Below, in pieces: positions 56,788-64,000 of a DNA stretch of 64,000 bases. The notes beneath the pieces are model-generated. The model saw only the letters and a program-made list of their open reading frames with translations. It was not told the origin of the DNA and made no database searches. Origin of the DNA: Hyaloperonospora brassicae (taxonomy: Eukaryota; Oomycota; Peronosporomycetes; Peronosporales; Peronosporaceae); assembly GCA_947650285.1 (NCBI GenBank), contig CANTFL010001360.1, positions 62,001-126,000 of the forward strand. Direction: 5' to 3'. Position 1 is the first letter of the stretch. The number at the start of each line of letters is the position of its first letter. The position numbers and the translations under genes were made by a program.

Positions 56788-58137
56788 AGACTGTGGAGGA
56801 TTCGCCTTCGTTCAAACAGTGCAGCTCACCTGATCTGTACACCACAAACTACGGTGGACCGTGCGCTAGTAATCCTTCCCTGAAGCTGAACGGTGCGGAC
56901 AGCATCGGCTGCGCATGAATGTACCTTCACCGCTATTGCATTTACGATTCGTCACTTTTGTACGCCACAATGGCGAAAAGAAAGTTACTGAAGCCTGTCA
57001 ATGAGAATCCGCGACCGCTTCGAGCAGAACATGACGAATCAGTCATTTCGATGCTGTTCTTGCTTAAGAAACGACGGTAACCATGTGCAAGAAAAAGGTG
57101 TTGATGCTGGCCACCACGTGCTGTCAGCAACTCTTCACTATCGTAAGCGTTGGACGTGCTGATGCTGAGCCGTTGCAACCGGTCGACACACCTTTGTCTT
57201 GACGGTCCCTTTTCAAGCGTGACCGAGCGCAATCAATCGAAGGAACATCCATTGAAACGCAACGGTCGAATGCGATTGACAAGTAAAGGGTGCGAGTGCA
57301 GGCCAACATTCCCATCTTAATTCTCGCTCGGACCTTTGCGTTTACGCTTCCCTTCCAGGGCGTTTGAAATGGACTCGTCCACGACCGTCGTTTGTTCATA
57401 AACTTCTACTCAGTCCGTGTTGTTGTGTAGTTGATTTACGAATGGATAGTGGGTAGCCAATTGATTGTTCCTGCCCGTGTAAAGTCGCGTCATCAAGATG
57501 CAAGAAGAACTCCAGTGAACCCTTGTGGCCTAAAACCACTTCGGGCCGTGGGAAGGGCCTGAAAATGGCATTTTTTCCCAGAGCCTCTTCGCTTAGGTGT
57601 AGCATGGCTTGCCTCGGTTAAGCCAGTAAGAACACGGAGGGATGCACGTGTGCCACAATACCCGCTCCGTGAGATGCGGCCCTACAGTTCACGATGAGGC
57701 ATCGGTCAAGCCCCTTCATCAATCCTGCCGATCAGTGAATCCTCCTTTGCACCTTCCAAGCAAATCAGGCACAAGGTCTCCAAATTTTCAGGACATATTG
57801 AACACGTTGCCCGTTCATTATGACGTGCTGGGGTGACGCGCCACATTTGGTTTCCGCTGCAGTGCGTTACTACTACCTGCGTCTGCCTTATCAGCAGCAG
57901 TTTCCCCGGTCAATCGGACGGTATTGTCCGGGGCCGCGTAGCGCACCGAGAAGCTTGCAGAACGCTTGAAGTTGCAAGGGACTTCCACTTTCTTTTCGCG
58001 CGCCGCTTGCAGGTGAGGGATTTGCAGACGGACTCGACAGGTCGTCATCGTGCTTTTGAGACGAAGCACGTCGGCCCAACGAGTGTCGTCAAATGTTCAA
58101 ACGACGACAAACTGTTCCACGACGAGCTCACTGCCTA

Positions 58138-58190
58138 GAAGCAAACAAGCAAACAACAAGCAAGCAAACAACAAGCAAACAAGCAACAAG
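58138..58190. repeat. AACAAGC-type simple repeat
   Basis: Repeated AAGCAAACAAGC and CAACAAGC units without a fixed period. Confidence 0.85.
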
Positions 58191-59009
58191 ATCTAGAATA
58201 GCATGACGATTGCTTCGCAGTGACGTGCTCTTCTTCCAGAGACTGAGGCGCACTGGTGAGAGGGGCGAGCGATGCTGCGCCCACAGTTTCACGGGCGTAA
58301 AAACGGGCACTTGAACTTGGTCCGTGGTAGACTCGTGCGGTATGTTGAACGCGGGACTGCTTCAACGTACGGCTTTTACCCTCTTGCCACTCCGTCCCCT
58401 CGTGGGCTCGGGTTGACATTCGGTGGCATGAGGCAGCATCCCCTACTTCAAGGGCAAGGAACACCCTCCTGCATCACTCGATCGTGCTTGTCTCGAGCGA
58501 GCTGCTGGCACCGACTGGTCTTATGTCGTCGTCGCCTTGCGCGTGCTGGGCGCTGGTCATACAAAAGTCAAGTGCGTGGGTGGCTCCTACTGTTCCATCT
58601 GGGCCGCACATATGTAATATTGCAGGCACTTTGATGACGTTGACACTATCGCGCGGGAAAGCGAGAGAAGACTCGCGATTGAAGGAAAGAGGGCTGGACA
58701 CGACCCCTATTTGAAACGGGATGTTAATAAGTACGATCACGCAGGCCCTTATCCCGTCCACCGTTTCGCACCATAGACGCGCCAGTCAAAGCGCTCGCGC
58801 AACAGGTCCTCATTTCTCATATTGCTCGCTCGCCCACACACCTCTATCCACACACCCACACACAGACACACCTCTATACTACACACCACTCACTCACGAT
58901 ACACCACACACACCAACGAACGAGCGACCGACTCCCTAATACCGAACCCAACGAACACCCGACTCGCCCCATCATTACTTCTCTTTCGACCGCACGACCA
59001 CACAACGCC

Positions 59010-59603
59010 ATGTGCGACGTGCTGCCCCTGCAACCCGCTGGCTTCTTCCTCCGCACGGCCCGCAGCTTCCGGACGTCGCACGCCGTGCCCCCATTTTCGA
59101 ACCCTATTCTTGCGGGTCTCGGCAACTGCACGGACATTGACGTTGCCCTGGGCCTCGAGCTGAAGTACGACACGCCACTGCCATCGCCAACGGCCTCTCA
59201 CTTGGCGACACAGAGCCAGCTCGTGGACGAGCCGCTGGACTTTCTTACGATCATTCGTTGTGGACTCGAAGACGCGGTCGACGACCGCGAGGGCGACGGC
59301 AGTGACAGTGACGTCGACAGCGACGACGACGACGACGACACTGGCGCGTCTGGGTACTACCAAGGCAGTAAGGAAAACACATACTATAGTCCAGGCCAGA
59401 AAAGCGCATTCTCCAGTGCGTTCCAGGACGATGCCCTCTACTTGTCCGACACGTCCACTGCTTCTTCGTCGCTCGTGACCGCGTGGGCATTGCAAGAGTC
59501 TGACGACGAAGAAGCAGCAGCAGCAGCAGCAGCATCAGAAGCCAGTGACGACGACGACGACGACGACGACTTGGACGCCCTTATGTTTCAGCTCGAGATG
59601 TGA
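59010..59603 (+). CDS. Acidic hypothetical protein
   Basis: ATG at 59010 (GCCATG) opens MCDVLPLQPAGFFLRTARSF. The 197-residue product has a mixed N-terminal half and an acidic C-terminal half with Asp runs from GAC repeats near residues 105-110 and 183-190, and an Ala run from GCA repeats. It ends DLDALMFQLEM. No membrane segment, signal peptide or known domain is visible. The high GC and long frame fit other genes in the island. The acidic tail with Leu/Phe residues resembles activation or adaptor segments, but that is only composition. Confidence 0.6.
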   Translation: MCDVLPLQPAGFFLRTARSFRTSHAVPPFSNPILAGLGNCTDIDVALGLELKYDTPLPSPTASHLATQSQLVDEPLDFLTIIRCGLEDAVDDREGDGSDSDVDSDDDDDDTGASGYYQGSKENTYYSPGQKSAFSSAFQDDALYLSDTSTASSSLVTAWALQESDDEEAAAAAAASEASDDDDDDDDLDALMFQLEM

Positions 59604-60103
59604 AAGCACTTGTCTGGGCGACGACTGACCTCTGTGGTGTAGAGTAATAAGTTATTAACGATAATAAAAGAGATACAAACACGAGGAACGCTTGCAGTAC
59701 CACCGCCACGTTCGTCATATTGAGTGAGTCCTCTGCCTGGACACAGTGGTACGACAGCGTAGCGCATCCACATAGTCGCACATCGGGCGGTGGCTTTCCA
59801 CTTCTTGTTGTCAGCAGCTACGCCACCTCCGACAGAGGTACGTGGGTTCAATGTATCCCTCGATCTGTCTACCGGATTAGATGGGAAGATACGCCTGCAA
59901 GTGATCCTCGAGAAGTCACGAACGTACCCCTCCCCCTCGAACGTCAAGACTATCAACCACACGCGCTCCTGTCTCTCCTCTCACGTCGGCATTTCGGTTT
60001 AATGTGCTCATAGTTTCCTCCTCCATTCCTTCCTCTCCATTCAAATGGACCTCCTGCTCGAGCGATCCAACAAAGCATTGTCCCTATCCGCAATCGCAAA
60101 GAA
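59604..60103. other. Convergent intergenic region
   Basis: It lies between the stop codons of the acidic protein and the ankyrin-TIR protein. AATAATAAG and AATAAAAG near 59645-59670 may be polyadenylation-type A/T-rich sequence for the + strand gene. Confidence 0.4.
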
Positions 60104-63100
60104 TCACATTGCGCTCGTAGGCTCATTCCCGCAACGAGCTCGAGCTGATGCATCGTCACTTTCTTGCAACACGGCCCCTTCCTGGATCACTGGCTCGCCA
60201 ACTCCACTGCGGTTGTCGTCCATAGTCGCAGACGCGCCCACTGAAAACGACACAAATGACGTGTTGACACTGGCCACTCGCGTGCTGTTGTTGCCGACCC
60301 GTCCGAGGTGCTCGTCTTGCGCAGTGTACTGTTGACGCAGCCCCTCAATCAGTCGATGCGCACTGTGCTTGAAGCTCATGCCGTTGCCCATAAAGTGATA
60401 GAGTTCATTGCGCGCGAGCGAGTAGCGCTTGTCCAGTCCCGGGTCCAAATCGTTCAGCGTGATCGGAAAAATCGGACGCCCCTTGTCCTCGGCAAAGGCC
60501 AATTGATCGCGCACGAGCTCGCTGCCCATAGTCTGCTTGGACAGAATCACGAGGAAACACGTACATCTCAGAATCGCTTCGCGCGTTGCGTGGATACGGT
60601 CTTCAAAGTCCCGACTCTCTGCATTGCGATCGCCGTAGCACACGACACCAGCGTCTTGCAGCTCAGCGTACAGTTGCTGCACAAACCCCGTGTGCTTGTC
60701 GCCATGCGAGAGGAAGACAAACTGCTTGGCCACAAAACTGGCTTCGGGGTCCCATCGCTGGAACACGCGCGAAAACCCGCCAGTACTCGACGCTGCAATC
60801 ATTGTTCCCATGGACGCCCGCTTAAGGCCGTTGGTTCGCCGACTATTGGCGACGTTTTGGCGCTGGACCGCATCGCGGCTCTTTTCAATCTCATCACGCA
60901 CTCCATCGAGCAGCAATCGAAATTGCGCCTGGAACTTGGCCTGGTTGTAGTCGTACTCGATCTGCCGCACGTTCACACTGTTTCGTCTCGTTTGAGTGAT
61001 AGCCGACTCGAACGGAATGATCTGACGAGTGTACAGGTACACCTGTAGATCCTCACCAATGCTTACCCCTTCGCTCGAGACGGCTAATATCGGGGTCCCA
61101 ACTTGCTTTGCCAATGCCAATTCCTTCAAACACCACTCGGACTGGGCATAGTCCTCCGTCAAGAGGCACAAGACGACCGCAGCATTCGTAATGCCCCGTG
61201 CAATCTCTTCCCGCCAGACAGTCCCACCACCAATGCCACTTGGGTCCATCAAATCGAGCCACGTCGTCACGTTCGCGTCTTCAAGTGCTCGACGGATCTT
61301 TTTGGCAAACTCAGCATGCGAGTGCGTGTAGCTGATCATCACGTCGCGCTGGCCAGCAGCTTGTTTGATCTCAAACAACAAGCGCGTTGACGTCGTGCAG
61401 TCCAGTGGTCGAAGCCCTTCGATGTTCATCTTCATGAGATTGCCACCGTTGGCCACGATCGCGAGTGCAGATTGCTCATTGTCCTTTCGAACAGCGACGT
61501 GCAGTGCCGTATCGCCCGTAGTTGGCAGTTGGTAATTGATGTCGGCACCGGCAGACGTCAAAATACCAACCAACTCGCGCGTAGCGTCAAGTCCATTGGC
61601 AGCGCACATGAGCGGAGTCATGTAATCCAAGTCGACCAGCTTCGGATCGGCGCCAGCTTTCAGCAGGGAGCGGACGACATCCGTTTTGTTCAGTCGTGCT
61701 GCCCAATGCAGCGGAGATCGGCCACGAGCATCCTGGAAGTTCGAGTCGGCACCTGCTTCCAGCAATATATTCACGACCTCCAGAGCACCACTGACGGCTG
61801 CCCAGTGCAACGGCGTGCGTCGATTCAACCCGACGTAGCCCATTTCGCCAAGACAATCCACGTCTGTCTTCTTCCGCAAGAACTTTCGCACGGCCAACAC
61901 GTCGTTCCGCCCCGCAGCCGAGTGGAAAGGAGTGAGGGCGACGTCGCCACCCCATTCTTCGAGTTCTTGAGCGACGGCATAGTTACCGCGCAAGTACGCA
62001 AGCTGCAACGCTGTCAACGTGTTCATGTAGCCTGGATCTGGAATCGCGAGCGGATCAGCTCCATGAATCAGTAGTGCACGGACGACATCCGGATGTTCCG
62101 CCAAGAAAAGTGGCGGTACGCGGTCCGAACGGTATGACGAGCGAGCGAGCGTCCGAGCGGATACGCCTCGCGAGAGCAGCCACCGAACAGCTTCCAACTG
62201 ACCTGTGGACACGGCACAATGAAGTGGCGTGACAAGTGTCGTCCGAAAGATCGACGCAGCTGATTCTTCGTCACTGCCTCCTCCATCAACGCCTGGCCGA
62301 GCTACGAAGAACCGAGCGAGGTACCAGAAGAGATCGCCAGTCGAGAACCGTACGCGGTTGAATTTGTCCATTGCCCCAACGTCAAAGCCTCGAGCCTCGA
62401 GAAGCTCCAGCGCACGAATATTACCGTGATACGCTGCAACGTGCACGGGGTTCTTGCGCGACTTGGCGAAAAAGCCAAAGAAGTGCGAGGCGGCAGCATA
62501 GCTCTTGCGTGGAAACCCTTGGTCGTCGCCGGTCAGACCTGCTGCTTCCGCGTAGTCCAGAATGTCCCGCATCTCACGCAGATCGCCTTGACGCGTGGCT
62601 TTATACAGTCGTTTGCGCACGACTGCCAGCGCTTTGTCGAGCTGGTTCATGAGCTGATCAACGCCTGGGTCCATCACGTGCGTGCGCACGTCACCGGTCT
62701 GATCGCTTTCTTGGAAAGCCCCCAGGAGCATCTTGACGTGCTCGCGAAAGCGGGCAAAGTACTGGAGCTCCGTGAAGATCCAGCCAAAGCACACAATGCT
62801 GACAAGTCCAAAGAGCTGGACGGCCTGCACGTCGCACGTGAAGACGCCGCCTTTGAAGAACATGTAGAAGAAAAACACCACGACGAACGCCTGGAAGAGC
62901 AGCAGGAGCACGGCCACGAGCTCGCAGAACTGGAACACGAGGCGTCGCTTGATCTTCGTCAGGTTCCCATCGTCCTCTTCGTCGTCGTCGAGGTCCATGC
63001 CCCCGTGGCCCGTCTCAATGTCTGCTGCTTTGCCCATTGTCGCGCGCGACGCGAACGGCGCAGCCGCAGCCAGTGGTTCGTCCTCCCGCTTGAACGGCTC

Positions 63101-63793
63101 AAAGAGCCGCCAGCCCGACCCGGGCAAGCACAGCAACAGCACGGCCGGTAGCGTGTGGAAAATCAGCGCCGAGAAGCCCACGACGTTTTCGCAGCTCGAG
63201 GCTTGGAACGTGTAGACCAGACGCGGGGACTCGAGTCGGAAGCCATAGGTCCGTGGCGCCGACGTGCGATTGAGCACGAGCCACTGGGGTTTGTAGCAGT
63301 AGTAGACGCCCAGGCCCGCGGCCAGGACACAGGCGAGCGGTACGCCCGCGTGCAGCAGCCGTCGGGCAAAGAACGAGTTGTGCCGGAAACGCGCGTTGAG
63401 CCAGTGACGCGGCACGGGCGGCATACTCCCGCGCAAGATCCTGCCCGTGGACGCCGTCTTGTAGAACGAGCGCTTCTTACTGCGTCGCCGGAGGAGCTGA
63501 TGCTGCGGCTGCAGTGACATGCGCGAGCTCACGCTGAGCCGCGGGACAGCGTTTGCGGTCGAGAGCGGTATCATTGGGATCCGGCGCACGTCTTCGGACG
63601 CGGCTTCGTCGTCGTCCGACGTCGGTCCGCCGTGGCCGATCGTCGCGCGCGGACACTGTACGTCCGAGTGGGCAGACGGCCGCCGATGGAAAACGTCACT
63701 CGGTGTCGGGGACGTCGCGCTGGGCGGTGAGAAGCCGCCACGGAGTGCAGTTATCGTGTCGCTTTGCGGCGGTGTGGCCATACTGTCGTACAT
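60104..63793 (-). CDS. Multi-pass membrane protein with ankyrin repeats and two TIR domains
   Basis: The first ATG is at 63793 (MYDSMATPPQ, 1229 residues). An in-frame ATG at 63781 has the better context (A at -3, G at +4) and may be used. Four hydrophobic segments lie at about residues 149-168, 202-223, 289-313 and 323-344, separated by an acidic cytoplasmic-type loop (DLDDDEEDDGN). Ankyrin repeats fill about 450-800 (TPLHWAAVSGALEVVNILLE, SPLHWAARLNKTDVVRSLLK). TIR1 (about 815-955) starts DVMISYTHSHAEFAKKIRRA and has SEWCLKELALA, with Glu near 891 in the catalytic position of TIR NAD-cleaving enzymes. TIR2 (about 1022-1155) starts FVFLSHGDKHTGFVQQLYA and has SELVRDQLAFA, with Gln there. No intron is needed. 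It is probably a membrane sensor or signalling protein; NADase activity of TIR1 is inferred. Confidence 0.88.
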   Translation of the reverse strand: MYDSMATPPQSDTITALRGGFSPPSATSPTPSDVFHRRPSAHSDVQCPRATIGHGGPTSDDDEAASEDVRRIPMIPLSTANAVPRLSVSSRMSLQPQHQLLRRRSKKRSFYKTASTGRILRGSMPPVPRHWLNARFRHNSFFARRLLHAGVPLACVLAAGLGVYYCYKPQWLVLNRTSAPRTYGFRLESPRLVYTFQASSCENVVGFSALIFHTLPAVLLLCLPGSGWRLFEPFKREDEPLAAAAPFASRATMGKAADIETGHGGMDLDDDEEDDGNLTKIKRRLVFQFCELVAVLLLLFQAFVVVFFFYMFFKGGVFTCDVQAVQLFGLVSIVCFGWIFTELQYFARFREHVKMLLGAFQESDQTGDVRTHVMDPGVDQLMNQLDKALAVVRKRLYKATRQGDLREMRDILDYAEAAGLTGDDQGFPRKSYAAASHFFGFFAKSRKNPVHVAAYHGNIRALELLEARGFDVGAMDKFNRVRFSTGDLFWYLARFFVARPGVDGGGSDEESAASIFRTTLVTPLHCAVSTGQLEAVRWLLSRGVSARTLARSSYRSDRVPPLFLAEHPDVVRALLIHGADPLAIPDPGYMNTLTALQLAYLRGNYAVAQELEEWGGDVALTPFHSAAGRNDVLAVRKFLRKKTDVDCLGEMGYVGLNRRTPLHWAAVSGALEVVNILLEAGADSNFQDARGRSPLHWAARLNKTDVVRSLLKAGADPKLVDLDYMTPLMCAANGLDATRELVGILTSAGADINYQLPTTGDTALHVAVRKDNEQSALAIVANGGNLMKMNIEGLRPLDCTTSTRLLFEIKQAAGQRDVMISYTHSHAEFAKKIRRALEDANVTTWLDLMDPSGIGGGTVWREEIARGITNAAVVLCLLTEDYAQSEWCLKELALAKQVGTPILAVSSEGVSIGEDLQVYLYTRQIIPFESAITQTRRNSVNVRQIEYDYNQAKFQAQFRLLLDGVRDEIEKSRDAVQRQNVANSRRTNGLKRASMGTMIAASSTGGFSRVFQRWDPEASFVAKQFVFLSHGDKHTGFVQQLYAELQDAGVVCYGDRNAESRDFEDRIHATREAILRCTCFLVILSKQTMGSELVRDQLAFAEDKGRPIFPITLNDLDPGLDKRYSLARNELYHFMGNGMSFKHSAHRLIEGLRQQYTAQDEHLGRVGNNSTRVASVNTSFVSFSVGASATMDDNRSGVGEPVIQEGAVLQESDDASARARCGNEPTSAM

Positions 63794-63864
63794 GCACAGC
63801 ACGCGCGTCCACTATGGTGTGTGGCAATTGGGTGACGAGCGGCGGTGCGTACTGCAGTGAGTTG

Positions 63865-63890
63865 GAGAGAGAGAGAGAGAGAGAGAGAGA
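63865..63890. repeat. (GA)n microsatellite in the 5' region of the TIR gene
   Basis: A GA run about 75 bp upstream of the start codon; on the gene strand it is a CT-rich leader or promoter stretch. Confidence 0.9.
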
Positions 63891-64000
63891 AAGTGTGGTG
63901 CGATGAGCGCACGGATCGAGTTACAGGCGACGAGTGCCGACGATCGGCTCGCAATGCACTACTGGTGGGGGTACGCGGGACAAGGGGATCACTGGTTCTG

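Larger units (their letters stand above)
53658..59009. other. Intergenic region, no gene supported
   Basis: Many frames of 60-140 codons occur on both strands, several starting only at TTG or GTG and none with a motif I know. The most coding-like are + strand 56305-56718 and - strand 57818-58069. Simple repeats: (GACT)n at 56761-56787 and an AACAAGC-type run at 58138-58190. A CA-rich stretch at about 58840-58915 precedes the next gene. Confidence 0.45.

Overview
The window reads as nuclear DNA of an oomycete, most likely a repeat-rich member of the Peronosporales (Phytophthora or downy mildew type). This is inference from content: GC-rich, mostly intron-poor genes, an RWP-RK factor, very short introns of about 55 bp, chromodomain Ty3/Gypsy elements, and long AT-rich tracts of decayed transposons. 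No RNA gene or CRISPR array was recognised.

Layout. 1-7129 is the 3' part of a decayed Ty3/Gypsy chromovirus on the + strand (copy E1). 7130-27000 is AT-rich decayed sequence with a Copia relic (about 20.1-22.6 kb), a MULE transposase relic (23.6-25.3 kb) and two Gypsy LTR remnants. 28.7-38 kb is a gene island: a small acidic two-exon gene, an unrecognised multi-exon gene, an RWP-RK protein, a membrane-anchored Cys-rich protein and a PDZ protein. 39997-53652 is an old Copia element on the - strand. One of its LTRs holds a Gypsy solo LTR and the other holds a complete, very young Gypsy element (E2, 45639-53617, - strand). 53.7-59 kb has no gene I can support. The right end has an acidic hypothetical protein and a 1229-residue membrane/ankyrin protein with two TIR domains.

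Most notable observations. (1) Both Gypsy copies carry a long gene on the opposite strand, between pol and the 3' LTR. Its coiled-coil end overlaps the integrase tail and chromodomain in antisense, an arrangement like the antisense genes of some retroviruses. (2) The LTRs and coding regions of the Gypsy family are packed with short perfect inverted repeats, roughly one per 50 nt where I listed them. Arms are often conserved and loops vary, and at least two paired positions have changed together between copies. (3) gag and pol are joined by a textbook -1 frameshift signal (A AAA AAT, 8-nt spacer, 9-bp hairpin) in both copies, and both share a second -1 frame break at a G6 run in the integrase tail. 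(4) The tandem TIR protein keeps the catalytic Glu position in the first TIR and has Gln there in the second.

How the parts relate. The Gypsy element encodes Gag, then protease-RT-RNase H-integrase by frameshift, then an integrase tail with a chromodomain that probably directs integration to chromatin. The antisense gene would need its own transcript, started in or beside the 3' LTR. The host genes show no operon-like relation to each other.
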